Shown here in pieces: positions 8,802 to 17,742 of a stretch of 64,000 nucleotides of DNA; position 1 is the stretch's first letter; the number at the start of each line of letters is the position of its first letter. This DNA comes from Cedecea sp000277545. Lineage in GTDB: Bacteria > Pseudomonadota > Gammaproteobacteria > Enterobacterales > Enterobacteriaceae. The position numbers were made by a program, and so were the translations under genes. The notes below the pieces were generated by a model that saw only the letters and a program-made list of their open reading frames with translations, had not been told where the DNA came from and did not search any database. The stretch lies in assembly GCA_050847315.1 (NCBI GenBank), contig CP193791.1. One strand, 5' to 3'.

Positions 8802-10694
8802 ATGACGCAATCCTATAATGCCGATGATATAGAGGTACTCACCGGGCTTGAGCCTGTTCGCCGCCGCCCGGGGATGTACACTGACACCACTCGTCCTAAC
8901 CATTTAGGACAGGAAGTCATTGATAACAGCGTGGATGAGGCGCTGGCAGGTCACGCTAAGCGCGTGGATGTCATCCTGCACGCCGACCAGTCGCTGGAAG
9001 TCATTGATGACGGGCGCGGGATGCCTGTTGATATCCATTCCGAAGAGAAGGTCCCGGCCATTGAGCTGATCCTTTGCCGTCTGCATGCGGGCGGTAAATT
9101 CTCGAATAAAAACTACCAATTCTCCGGCGGCCTCCACGGCGTAGGGATCTCTGTGGTTAACGCCCTTTCCAAACGCGTTGAAGTGACCGTCCGCCGCGAC
9201 GCTCAGGTATACAGCATCGCTTTTGAAAACGGCGAGAAGGTGCAGGATCTGGAAGTGATTGGCACCTGCGGGAAGCGCAATACCGGGACCAGCGTGCATT
9301 TTTGGCCGGATGAAAGCTTCTTCGACAGCCCGCGTTTTTCCGTTTCACGCCTCAGCCATCTGCTGAAAGCGAAAGCGGTACTGTGCCCGGGGGTTGAGAT
9401 TACCTTTACCGATAAGGTGAATAATACCGAGCAGCGCTGGTGCTACCAGGACGGCCTGAACGACTATCTGTGCGAAGCCGTAAATGGCCTGATTACCCTC
9501 CCGGAAGCGCCGTTTATCGGCAATTTTTCGGGCGACACCGAAGCCGTTGACTGGGCGCTGCTCTGGTTGCCGGAAGGCGGTGAGCTGCTGACGGAAAGCT
9601 ACGTAAACCTGATCCCAACCATGCAGGGCGGTACTCATGTTAACGGCCTGCGTCAGGGGCTGCTCGATGCCATGCGTGAGTTCTGCGAATACCGCAATAT
9701 TCTGCCGCGTGGCGTGAAGCTCTCTGCGGAAGATATTTGGGAACGCTGCGCCTATGTGCTGTCGGTCAAAATGCAGGATCCTCAGTTTGCTGGCCAGACG
9801 AAAGAACGTCTCTCCTCACGCCAGTGTGCGGCCTTTGTCTCCGGCGTAGTGAAGGATGCTTTCAGCCTGTGGCTGAACCAGAACGTACAGGCGGCAGAAC
9901 AGCTGGCAGAGCTGGCTATTTCCAGCGCTCAGCGCCGGATGCGCGCCGCGAAGAAAGTTGTGCGTAAAAAGCTGACCAGCGGGCCAGCGCTGCCGGGTAA
10001 GCTGGCAGACTGTACTGCGCAGGATTTAAGCCGGACCGAACTATTCCTGGTGGAAGGGGACTCGGCGGGCGGCTCCGCGAAACAGGCTCGCGATCGTGAA
10101 TATCAGGCGATCATGCCGCTGAAAGGGAAGATCCTGAACACATGGGAAGTTTCTTCTGACGAAGTACTGGCCTCGCAGGAAGTGCACGATATTTCTGTGG
10201 CGATCGGTATTGATCCAGACAGTGAAGATCTGAGCCAATTGCGCTATGGCAAGGTCTGTATCCTTGCGGATGCGGACTCCGATGGTCTGCACATTGCCAC
10301 GCTGCTGTGCGCGCTCTTTGTGCGCCACTTCCGGGCACTGGTGAAAGGTGGTCACGTTTACGTGGCGATGCCGCCGCTCTACCGCATCGATCTCGGTAAA
10401 GAGGTTTATTACGCGTTGGATGAAGAAGAAAAAGCCGGCGTGCTGGAACAGCTTAAGCGCAAGAAAGGCAAGCCAAACGTGCAGCGCTTTAAAGGGCTGG
10501 GCGAGATGAACCCGCTTCAGCTTCGCGAAACCACGCTTGATCCGAATACGCGCCGTCTGGTTCAACTGACCATCAGCGATGAAGACGACCAGCGCACGCT
10601 GGCGACAATGGATATGCTGTTGGCCAAAAAGCGTTCGGAAGATCGCCGCAACTGGCTGCAGGAAAAAGGCGACATGGCCGATATCGAGGGCTAA
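8802..10694 (+). CDS. parE: DNA topoisomerase IV subunit B ParE
   Basis: Predicted 630-residue ATPase subunit of topoisomerase IV, which decatenates daughter chromosomes together with ParC (14564). The GHKL ATP site is visible: VIDNSVDEALAG (about 40-51), VIDDGRGMPVD (about 67-77) and GGLHGVG (about 109-115). The TOPRIM metal motifs LFLVEGDSAGGSA (about 410-422) and DADSDGLHI (about 490-498) follow. The quinolone region around EGDSAGGSA and PLKGKILN looks wild type. It follows yqiA directly and a strong terminator ends the unit. Confidence 0.98.
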   Translation: MTQSYNADDIEVLTGLEPVRRRPGMYTDTTRPNHLGQEVIDNSVDEALAGHAKRVDVILHADQSLEVIDDGRGMPVDIHSEEKVPAIELILCRLHAGGKFSNKNYQFSGGLHGVGISVVNALSKRVEVTVRRDAQVYSIAFENGEKVQDLEVIGTCGKRNTGTSVHFWPDESFFDSPRFSVSRLSHLLKAKAVLCPGVEITFTDKVNNTEQRWCYQDGLNDYLCEAVNGLITLPEAPFIGNFSGDTEAVDWALLWLPEGGELLTESYVNLIPTMQGGTHVNGLRQGLLDAMREFCEYRNILPRGVKLSAEDIWERCAYVLSVKMQDPQFAGQTKERLSSRQCAAFVSGVVKDAFSLWLNQNVQAAEQLAELAISSAQRRMRAAKKVVRKKLTSGPALPGKLADCTAQDLSRTELFLVEGDSAGGSAKQARDREYQAIMPLKGKILNTWEVSSDEVLASQEVHDISVAIGIDPDSEDLSQLRYGKVCILADADSDGLHIATLLCALFVRHFRALVKGGHVYVAMPPLYRIDLGKEVYYALDEEEKAGVLEQLKRKKGKPNVQRFKGLGEMNPLQLRETTLDPNTRRLVQLTISDEDDQRTLATMDMLLAKKRSEDRRNWLQEKGDMADIEG

Positions 10695-10713
10695 ACGTTT
10701 TTCTCCAAAACGT

Positions 10714-10742
10714 AAAAGGGATGGCTCAGGCCATCCCTTTTT
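10714..10742. terminator. Bidirectional terminator between parE and ygiN
   Basis: AAAAGGGATGG (10714-10724) pairs perfectly with CCATCCCTTTT (10731-10741). Runs of A and T on either side let it serve both converging genes. Confidence 0.92.
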
Positions 10743-10759
10743 GCATTCTCAGATGCCAG

Positions 10760-11077
10760 TTACTTCACGGCTTCTTCGAGAATGCGGATATGCACTTCCA
10801 GCACGTCGTCTTTCACGCGGGCGCTATGTTCTTTCATGTGGGCCGTCTCAAGATGGGCTTCCAGATGCGCAACGCTTTCCCATTTTTCCAGCATGAAGAT
10901 GGAGTCCGGGGCGGTAGTCTGGAACGCGACCTGGGCGTTATGATCGACCAGCGGCGCGTAGCCGTGGCAGCCTTCTTCCTTCAGCACGGTTGGAATAATT
11001 TTCTCAAACGCTGCAATTACCGCCTGGCGATGGTGTGACCCAGGGCGTGTACGAATTTCTGCAATCACTGTCAGCAT
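10760..11077 (-). CDS. ygiN: Quinol monooxygenase YgiN
   Basis: Predicted 105-residue antibiotic biosynthesis monooxygenase (ABM) fold protein, close to E. coli YgiN, which oxidises menadiol to menadione and is thought to form a quinone redox cycle with MdaB. The conserved pattern TVIAEIRTRPGSHHRQAV, IFMLEKWESVAHLEAHLET and HMKEHS is present. AAGGAG lies six bases before the ATG. It is 30 bases downstream of mdaB on the same strand, supporting a shared transcript and job. Confidence 0.95.
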   Translation of the reverse strand: MLTVIAEIRTRPGSHHRQAVIAAFEKIIPTVLKEEGCHGYAPLVDHNAQVAFQTTAPDSIFMLEKWESVAHLEAHLETAHMKEHSARVKDDVLEVHIRILEEAVK

Positions 11078-11107
11078 GACTAACTCCTTATGTTATCCGG
11101 CAAACAG

Positions 11108-11689
11108 TTAAGCAAAAATACCAGCCAGATGCTTGCGATATTCTGCTACATAATGTGGCACATCAGGTGCCTTGATGACGTCATTAGCGATAAAGGTTGG
11201 CAGCCCTTCCATGCCCAGAAACTGGTTAGCCTTGTGGAATGGAAGATAAACGCCGTCTACGCCAACGCCATGGAAAAACTGATCTTTTTCGGTGAAAGCT
11301 TCTAAAGGTGCGTTCCAGGTCAGGGACATCATGTAGGTTTTTCCCTGAATCAGGCCGCCGGAACCATATTTTTTAGAGGCGTCTGAACGGGTACGGCCGT
11401 CGCTGGCATACAGCGAACCGTGGCCTTCGGTGAACACATCGTCAATGTACTTTTTGACCGTCCACGGGGCGCCCATCCACCAGCCCGGCATCTGCCAGAT
11501 GATGCTGTCTGCCCAAAGGAATTTCTCAACTTCCGCTTTAACGTCATATTCGCTGTCTGCGCGGGTGACCTGGACATCATGCCCGAGGTCGCGCAAATAG
11601 CTTTCCGCGACTTCGGTCATGGTGTCATTAAGCTGGCCGTTGGAATGACCGAATTTTTTACCGCCGTTGATAATCAGGATGTTGCTCAT
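11108..11689 (-). CDS. mdaB: NADPH:quinone oxidoreductase MdaB
   Basis: Predicted 193-residue flavodoxin-like FAD enzyme that reduces quinones with NADPH by two electrons and so avoids semiquinone radicals. The N-terminal FAD-binding segment LIINGGKKFGHSNGQLN and the WQMPGWWMGAPWTVKKYID block (about 66-84) match E. coli MdaB. Upstream is qseC, with 116 bases between. In E. coli ygiZ sits in this place; there is no room for it here. The gap probably holds an own promoter. Confidence 0.96.
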   Translation of the reverse strand: MSNILIINGGKKFGHSNGQLNDTMTEVAESYLRDLGHDVQVTRADSEYDVKAEVEKFLWADSIIWQMPGWWMGAPWTVKKYIDDVFTEGHGSLYASDGRTRSDASKKYGSGGLIQGKTYMMSLTWNAPLEAFTEKDQFFHGVGVDGVYLPFHKANQFLGMEGLPTFIANDVIKAPDVPHYVAEYRKHLAGIFA

Positions 11690-11805
11690 TGTTAGCCCTT
11701 AAATAATTACGCTTGCCAATCATTATAATGAGAACCTTACTGTGAAAAAATGACCAGGATGTGCAAAGACTTTTGCTGCACGAGCAATAATCCGGCTGAA
11801 ATTTC

Positions 11806-13167
11806 TCAGTTCCAACGGATGCAAACCCTAAAACCACCGCTTTCTGCGTTGCCGAAAGTTGCCCGCATACCGTGCAACGCCGCAATTCGACTAACGATTG
11901 ACAACCCCAGCCCGCTGCCGGTTTTTAGCTGCCCTGGTGGGCGAAAGAAGCGTTCCCCCAAAGAGGCAAGATATTCAGCGTTCACGCCCGGTCCATTGTC
12001 GATAACCTCAAGCTCATTCTCCTTAAGTACGACGTTCACAACGCTGCCTGCAGGGCTGTAGCGGACGGCGTTATCAATGATATTGCGCAACATCAACCCA
12101 AGCAGAAGTGGCTGAACGAGCTGGATGACTGGTTTTTCCGGCATCTGCAGGTGGATATCAATATGCTCTCGCTGGGCCGCGTGCCAGGCTTCCATCACGC
12201 TTTCCTGAAGCAGAGTCTGCAGTGACACGTCCTGGACATCATTCAGTTCAGCCAGAGAGTCCAGCCGGGAAAGCGTCAGCAGCTGTTCAACAAGACGGGA
12301 GGCTCGGTCAATGCCCTGATGAAGCTGGTTCAGCCCTTGCTCTCTGACTTGGGCATCATCTTCCGCCAGTTGAGCCACCTCTGCCTGTACCTTCAGGGCC
12401 GCAAGCGGGGTTCGGAGTTCGTGGGCGGCATCGGACGTAAAGCGCCTTTCACGCTGCATAAATGCTTCTGTACGCTCAAAGAGCTGATTTAAGGCATCCA
12501 CAAGGGGCCTGACTTCCAGCGGGAGAGGCTGAGTCTCGAGTCTGCTGTTGTCACCGGGGGGGCGACGCTGTAGTTTTTGCGCCAGTTTTCGCAGCGGTGC
12601 CAGCTCTCTGCTGACTAACCCAATCAGCAGGACCAGCATCAGCGGCAGTGCTATTAACCAGGGCGTGAGCTGAGCGGACACGATATCCAGAGCCATATCG
12701 TTCCTGTAGTCCCACTCCTGACCGACCACGATACGATAACGACCATCAGGCGTTGTCAGCCAGACCAGACGCCAGAGATCGTCATCATCATCGAGTTGCC
12801 CATCAGTAAATCCGTCCCTATGCCATGAATAGATCAGTCCTTTACCGCTGTCGCCGTCATTGAGCACAAGCCTGCCCTCAGCGGTAAAAATGGCGAAGGC
12901 TAATGTGTCATCATCGAGCTTACCGCGATGTTTTTTCAGAATGTTTTTACTGCGAGGAAGCTGTGGCTCGGCGCTGTTTGCGCCATCGAAATCCAGCACG
13001 CTTAGCCGCTTAGCAAAAAGCAGTTGTTGGGTATCGAAGAGCTTGTTGAGCGATTTACGGGCTTCATACCAAGCGGCGGCACTGGCAAAGGCTGCTGCTG
13101 CAAGGGTCAGCACTATAAAGCCTACGGTCAGGCGTGTGCGTAAGCTTTTGGTCAACGTTCTTAGCAT
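11806..13167 (-). CDS. qseC: Sensor histidine kinase QseC
   Basis: Predicted 453-residue inner-membrane kinase. Two membrane segments (about 13-33 and 168-185) bracket a periplasmic sensor domain of about 130 residues containing an acidic run (QLDDDDDLWR). The HAMP-like linker is followed by the H-box SDAAHELRTP with phospho-acceptor His249, the N-box RNIIDNAVRYS (about 361-371) and G-boxes DNGPGV and GSGLGLSIV. In E. coli QseC responds to AI-3 and catecholamines and signals to QseB. Its ATG lies inside the end of qseB (seven-base overlap), so the two are coupled. Confidence 0.94.
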   Translation of the reverse strand: MLRTLTKSLRTRLTVGFIVLTLAAAAFASAAAWYEARKSLNKLFDTQQLLFAKRLSVLDFDGANSAEPQLPRSKNILKKHRGKLDDDTLAFAIFTAEGRLVLNDGDSGKGLIYSWHRDGFTDGQLDDDDDLWRLVWLTTPDGRYRIVVGQEWDYRNDMALDIVSAQLTPWLIALPLMLVLLIGLVSRELAPLRKLAQKLQRRPPGDNSRLETQPLPLEVRPLVDALNQLFERTEAFMQRERRFTSDAAHELRTPLAALKVQAEVAQLAEDDAQVREQGLNQLHQGIDRASRLVEQLLTLSRLDSLAELNDVQDVSLQTLLQESVMEAWHAAQREHIDIHLQMPEKPVIQLVQPLLLGLMLRNIIDNAVRYSPAGSVVNVVLKENELEVIDNGPGVNAEYLASLGERFFRPPGQLKTGSGLGLSIVSRIAALHGMRATFGNAESGGFRVCIRWN

Positions 13168-13823
13168 GCATCACCTAACGTATAGCCGATGCCGTGTACG
13201 GTGCGAATAAAACCGCTGCCCAGCTTTTTACGGAGATGATGGATGTGAACTTCAAGGGCGTTGCGCGAGACTTCATCGTCCCAGCTATAGATTTTTTCCT
13301 CGATCAGTGTGCGTGGCAGAACACGCCCGACATTACGCATAAGCAGCTCGAGTAAAGCGAATTCCTTAGGCTTTAGCTGTAGGGGCTCGCCGTTGAGAGA
13401 TACCGTATGGTTTGCCGGAGAAAGTACGACATTTCCGTGGGTAATCTCTGGCTGCGCGTGGCCGTGCGCCCGGCGGATGAGTACCTGCAACCGCACTGCC
13501 ACTTCTGTCAGGGCGAATGGTTTGCAAAGGTAGTCGTCCGCACCCAGCTGTAATCCTTCAATGCGCTCTTCCAGCGAATCTCTGGCAGTCAGGATTAGTA
13601 CGGGCTGACTGTGCCCCTCTTTACGCCAGGCGCGCAGAATATCCAGGCCATCCATGCCCGGGAGACTGAGATCCAACACTACGGCGTCGTAGGGGGCCAG
13701 GCCAAGTGCGGCTTGCCCCTTTGGCCCATCGCTAAACCAGTCAACTGCAAACCCCATTTTGATTAATCCGGCTTTAATGCCGTCACCAATTAGTGGGTCA
13801 TCCTCAATAAGTAACAGGCGCAT
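13161..13823 (-). CDS. qseB: Response regulator QseB
   Basis: Predicted 220-residue OmpR/PhoB-type regulator. The receiver domain (1-115) has the acidic pair EDD (8-10), phospho-acceptor Asp51 in VVLDLSLPG and the Lys of DDYLCKPF (about 103). The C-terminal winged helix (about 125-217) ends with HIHHLRKKLG and RTVHGIGYTLG. The start MRLLLIEDD is preceded by AAGGAG; a longer upstream reading frame exists but begins with unrelated residues. Among paralogues it fits QseB best because of its partner QseC and the divergent ygiW. Confidence 0.95.
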   Translation of the reverse strand: MRLLLIEDDPLIGDGIKAGLIKMGFAVDWFSDGPKGQAALGLAPYDAVVLDLSLPGMDGLDILRAWRKEGHSQPVLILTARDSLEERIEGLQLGADDYLCKPFALTEVAVRLQVLIRRAHGHAQPEITHGNVVLSPANHTVSLNGEPLQLKPKEFALLELLMRNVGRVLPRTLIEEKIYSWDDEVSRNALEVHIHHLRKKLGSGFIRTVHGIGYTLGDAC

Positions 13824-13950
13824 GGCGCACTCCTTGTTGCTGCCGTTAAGACGAGCAGTAAATACCTGTCGTCTTTGTGTGTACAGAAGAAAAGCCTGCT
13901 CCTTCGGCAAAGACCGCAAATTTGTAATAAAAAACACTTCCTGCCGAGGG

Positions 13951-13967
13951 GTTAAGATCTCGTTAAG
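13951..13967 (+). promoter_or_regulatory. GTTAAG direct repeat, candidate QseB/PmrA-type box
   Basis: GTTAAG-N5-GTTAAG (13951-13956 and 13962-13967) lies in the qseB-ygiW divergent region, about 48 bases before the ygiW ATG. Two hexamers separated by five bases is the layout of PmrA boxes, and QseB-family regulators bind similar sites. TACTAG (13980-13985) could be the -10 element. The role is inferred from position and layout only. Confidence 0.5.
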
Positions 13968-14014
13968 ATTTGGGCGCTTTACTAGGGGCTAAGAAACGAA
14001 AGGAGAATTACATT

Positions 14015-14416
14015 ATGAAAAAGACAGCCGCTTTATTTGCCATTATCGCTTTAACTTCAGCCCCTCTATTTGCTGCTCAGACCGGCGGGTTTGTTGACCC
14101 TAATGCCTCGGTACAAACTCAGCCTATACAGCAGGGCGGCTTTGTGGGCCCAACGGGGAGTAAAACCACGGTAAAACAGGCCAAAACGTTATCTGATGAC
14201 ACTTGGGTGACGCTGACCGGTAAAATTGAGCAGCGCATTGGTGGTGAAGATTATATTTTCCGCGATGCAACCGACAGTATCAACGTAGACATTGACCATA
14301 AGCGTTGGAACGGCCAAACGGTTACTCCTCAGGACACCGTGGAAATTCAGGGTAAAGTGGATAAAGACTGGAACTCGATAGAAATCGACGTAAAGCAAAT
14401 TAACAAACTGAAGTAA
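14015..14416 (+). CDS. ygiW: BOF-fold periplasmic stress protein YgiW
   Basis: Predicted 133-residue exported protein. A 20-residue signal peptide (MKKTAALFAIIALTSAPLFA) precedes a mature OB-fold domain of the YgiW/YdeI (DUF388) family, with the blocks TLSDDTWVTLTGKIEQRIGG, YIFRDATDSINVDID and VEIQGKVDKDW. Relatives take part in resistance to peroxide, metals and cationic peptides. AGGAG lies nine bases before the chosen ATG; a longer frame upstream would destroy the signal peptide. It is divergent from qseBC and is probably controlled by QseB. Confidence 0.94.
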   Translation: MKKTAALFAIIALTSAPLFAAQTGGFVDPNASVQTQPIQQGGFVGPTGSKTTVKQAKTLSDDTWVTLTGKIEQRIGGEDYIFRDATDSINVDIDHKRWNGQTVTPQDTVEIQGKVDKDWNSIEIDVKQINKLK

Positions 14417-14517
14417 CGCTGAAAATGCGGCTTGCCCATATGGGCTGCCGCTTCGTATAAAGCTATTCATCGCTATGACTCAACAGGCCAGATAAGGTAC
14501 TATCGGCGGCAATTACG

Positions 14518-14537
14518 CCGATTGTGGCCACAATCGG
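14518..14537. repeat. Perfect 20-bp palindrome upstream of parC
   Basis: CCGATTGTGGCCACAATCGG reads the same on both strands and centres on GGCC, 26 bases before the parC start codon. It could be a dimeric protein-binding site in the parC promoter or leader. No regulator is suggested by the sequence itself. Confidence 0.8.
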
Positions 14538-14563
14538 TTCGTCAGTTTGAGGATGAATGAGCA

Positions 14564-16834
14564 ATGAGTGATTTGACTCATGATGGTGCTGAGCGTCTTG
14601 CGCTACACGAATTCACGGAAAATGCGTATCTCAACTATTCCATGTACGTCATCATGGACCGCGCCCTGCCGTTTATTGGCGACGGGCTCAAGCCGGTTCA
14701 GCGTCGAATCGTATATGCGATGTCGGAGCTGGGGCTAAACGCCAGCGCAAAATTCAAAAAGTCAGCCCGTACCGTGGGTGATGTGCTGGGTAAATACCAT
14801 CCGCACGGCGACAGCGCCTGTTATGAAGCGATGGTGCTGATGGCGCAGCCGTTCTCTTACCGCTATCCGCTGGTGGACGGGCAGGGGAACTGGGGCGCGC
14901 CGGACGATCCTAAGTCCTTTGCTGCCATGCGTTATACCGAATCTCGCCTGTCGAAGTACGCGGAGCTGCTGCTCAGTGAGCTCGGGCAGGGAACGGTAGA
15001 CTACATCCCGAACTTTGACGGAACCCTGCAGGAGCCAAAAATGCTGCCTGCGCGTTTACCGAACATCCTGCTTAACGGGACAACCGGCATTGCGGTAGGG
15101 ATGGCAACAGACATTCCTCCGCATAACCTGCGTGAAGTCGCCCAGGCCGCCATAACGCTGATTGACCAGCCAAAAACGACGCTGGACAGCCTGCTGGATA
15201 TCGTCCACGGTCCGGATTATCCGACCGAAGCGGAAATCATCACGCCGCGTGAAGATATTCGCAAAATCTACCAGAACGGGCGCGGCTCCATCCGCATGCG
15301 TGCGGTGTGGCGCAAAGAAGACGGCGACGTTGTGATTACCGCGCTGCCTCATCAGGTGTCAGGTGCTCGCGTTCTGGAGCAGATTGCCAGCCAGATGCGT
15401 GCGAAAAAGCTGCCAATGGTTGAAGACCTGCGCGACGAGTCGGATCATGAAAACCCGACCCGGCTGGTGATTGTGCCTCGTTCCAATCGCGTAGACGTTG
15501 AGCAGGTAATGAACCATCTGTTCGCGACCACCGATTTGGAAAAAAGCTATCGCGTTAACCTGAATATGATTGGCCTTGACGGTCGCCCGGCGGTGAAAAA
15601 CCTGCTGGAGATCCTCAGCGAATGGCTGGTCTACCGTCGTGACACGGTGCGCCGCCGCCTGAACTACCGTCTGGAAAAAGTCCTTAAACGCCTGCATATC
15701 CTCGAAGGTTTGCTGGTAGCGTTCCTCAATATCGACGAAGTGATTCATATCATTCGTACCGAGGATGAGCCGAAGCCGGTGCTGATGTCTCGTTTTGATA
15801 TCAGCGAAACGCAGGCCGAAGCTATCCTTGAGCTGAAGCTGCGTCACCTCGCCAAACTGGAAGAGATGAAGATCCGCGGCGAGCAGAACGAGCTGGAAAA
15901 AGAACGCGATCAGCTGCAGGGTATTCTCGCTTCAGAGCGCAAAATGAACACGCTGCTGAAAAAAGAGCTGCAGTCGGATGCCGATACCTACGGGGACGAC
16001 CGTCGCTCTCCGCTGCACGAGCGCGGTGAAGCGAAGGCGATGAGCGAGCATGACATGGTGCCGTCTGAACCGGTGACGATTGTGCTGTCGCAAATGGGCT
16101 GGGTGCGCAGCGCCAAAGGCCACGATATTGACGCGCCGGGCCTGAGCTATAAAGCCGGTGACAGCTACCTTGGCTCAGCCAAAGGTAAGAGCAATCAACC
16201 GGTGGCGTTCATTGACTCCACCGGGCGAAGCTACGCGCTGGATCCTATCACGCTGCCGTCAGCGCGTGGTCAGGGTGAGCCTCTGACCGGTAAGCTGACG
16301 CCACCGCCGGGTGCGACGGTTGACTATGTGCTGATGGCCGCAGACGATCAGAAGCTGCTGATGGCTTCGGACGCAGGCTATGGCTTCGTCTGTACCTTTA
16401 ACGACGTTGTTTCACGCAACCGCGCAGGTAAAACGCTGATTTCCCTTCCGGATAACGCCCGCGTCCTCCCTCCGCTGGAAATTCACAGCGCAGACGACAT
16501 GCTGTTGGCGATCACCGCCGCCGGGCGCATGCTGATGTTCCCGGTGAGTGATCTGCCTGAACTGTCGAAAGGCAAGGGTAATAAAATTATCTCTATCCCG
16601 GCAGCCGAAGCGGCGAAAGGTGAAGATAAGCTGGCACATCTGTTTATCCTGCCGCCGCAGAGTACGCTGACGCTGCACGTCGGGAAGCGTAAAATTAAGC
16701 TGCGCCCTGAAGAGTTGCAGAAAATTACCGGTGAGCGAGGCCGCCGCGGGACGCTGATGCGTGGCCTGCAGCGTATCGACCGCGTGGACGTCGATTCCCC
16801 AATGCGGGCTGGAGCTGGAGACAGCGAAGAATAA
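14564..16834 (+). CDS. parC: DNA topoisomerase IV subunit A ParC
   Basis: Predicted 756-residue DNA-cleaving subunit of topoisomerase IV. The breakage-reunion domain contains the active-site Tyr124 in AAMRYTESRLS, four residues later than in E. coli because the N-terminus is slightly longer. The quinolone-determining positions are the susceptible types: Ser84 and Glu88 (E. coli Ser80 and Glu84) in HGDSACYEAM. The C-terminal half is the beta-pinwheel domain that wraps DNA. Its partner parE lies about 4 kb upstream on the same strand with unrelated genes between. Confidence 0.98.
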   Translation: MSDLTHDGAERLALHEFTENAYLNYSMYVIMDRALPFIGDGLKPVQRRIVYAMSELGLNASAKFKKSARTVGDVLGKYHPHGDSACYEAMVLMAQPFSYRYPLVDGQGNWGAPDDPKSFAAMRYTESRLSKYAELLLSELGQGTVDYIPNFDGTLQEPKMLPARLPNILLNGTTGIAVGMATDIPPHNLREVAQAAITLIDQPKTTLDSLLDIVHGPDYPTEAEIITPREDIRKIYQNGRGSIRMRAVWRKEDGDVVITALPHQVSGARVLEQIASQMRAKKLPMVEDLRDESDHENPTRLVIVPRSNRVDVEQVMNHLFATTDLEKSYRVNLNMIGLDGRPAVKNLLEILSEWLVYRRDTVRRRLNYRLEKVLKRLHILEGLLVAFLNIDEVIHIIRTEDEPKPVLMSRFDISETQAEAILELKLRHLAKLEEMKIRGEQNELEKERDQLQGILASERKMNTLLKKELQSDADTYGDDRRSPLHERGEAKAMSEHDMVPSEPVTIVLSQMGWVRSAKGHDIDAPGLSYKAGDSYLGSAKGKSNQPVAFIDSTGRSYALDPITLPSARGQGEPLTGKLTPPPGATVDYVLMAADDQKLLMASDAGYGFVCTFNDVVSRNRAGKTLISLPDNARVLPPLEIHSADDMLLAITAAGRMLMFPVSDLPELSKGKGNKIISIPAAEAAKGEDKLAHLFILPPQSTLTLHVGKRKIKLRPEELQKITGERGRRGTLMRGLQRIDRVDVDSPMRAGAGDSEE

Positions 16835-16924
16835 TCCGGGTTACGGCGGCAGCGTTGCCGCTGTCCGGTGTGTTTTACGCTAAAGCCGATATACTTATCA
16901 ACGGCTTCGGCTCATGAGGTAGTT

Positions 16925-17680
16925 ATGCTAGCGATTGTACGTTTTATTATTGTCGTTATTTACTGCATCCTGGTATGCATCTTTGGTTCAATTTATTGTC
17001 TGTTTAGCCCGCGTAATCCGCGCCATGTGGCAACTTTTGGGCACCTTTTCGGGCGTCTGGCGCCGGTATTCGGTCTCAAGGTTGAAACCCGCTTACCTGC
17101 CGGGGCAGAAAACCATCCCACCGCGATTTACATCGGTAACCATCAAAACAACTACGATATGGTGACGGCCTCGAGTATCGTGCAGCCGCCGACGGTAACG
17201 GTTGGGAAAAAAAGCCTGGTGTGGATCCCGTTTTTTGGCCAGCTTTACTGGCTGACGGGCAACCTGTTGATTGACCGGGATAACCGGGCAAAAGCCCACG
17301 GTACTATCTCCCAGGTTGTCGAGCAGATTCGCAAACGTAATGTTTCTATCTGGATGTTCCCGGAAGGGACCCGCAGCCGTGGTCGGGGCCTGCTGCCGTT
17401 TAAAACCGGGGCGTTTCATGCCGCGATTGCCGCGGGCGTGCCGATTATTCCGGTGTGCGTTTCCAATACCAGTAATAAAATTAAGCTAAACCGTTGGAAC
17501 AACGGGTTGGTCATCGTCGAAATGCTGCCGCCAATTGATACCAGCGCTTATGGGAAAGATCAGGTCCGTAAGCTGGCCACTGACTGTCGTGAACTGATGA
17601 TGGCCAAAATCGACGAACTCAATCAAGAAGTTGCCGCGCGTGAAGCCGCCGGCAAAGTTGAAAAGAATCAGGCGAGTTAA
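16925..17680 (+). CDS. plsC: 1-acyl-sn-glycerol-3-phosphate acyltransferase PlsC
   Basis: Predicted 251-residue inner-membrane enzyme that acylates lysophosphatidic acid to phosphatidic acid. An N-terminal membrane helix (about 1-27) is followed by the acyltransferase motif I NHQNNYD, giving His73 and Asp78, and motif III FPEGTRSRG. The segment VGKKSLVWIPFFGQLYW matches the substrate-positioning block of E. coli PlsC. The start MLAIVRF gives the family length; 19 further in-frame residues upstream do not look like PlsC. It lies between parC and ftsP, as in E. coli. Confidence 0.97.
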   Translation: MLAIVRFIIVVIYCILVCIFGSIYCLFSPRNPRHVATFGHLFGRLAPVFGLKVETRLPAGAENHPTAIYIGNHQNNYDMVTASSIVQPPTVTVGKKSLVWIPFFGQLYWLTGNLLIDRDNRAKAHGTISQVVEQIRKRNVSIWMFPEGTRSRGRGLLPFKTGAFHAAIAAGVPIIPVCVSNTSNKIKLNRWNNGLVIVEMLPPIDTSAYGKDQVRKLATDCRELMMAKIDELNQEVAAREAAGKVEKNQAS

Positions 17681-17742
17681 ATGCCGCCTTTGGCGGTACG
17701 GTTTGTATCGCCTTTCGTTATTCAGTTTTACATGGAGCAATT

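Noticed and set aside
16860..16924. 19-residue N-terminal extension of plsC
   Set aside because: Not like the family; the ATG at 16925 gives the normal membrane start.
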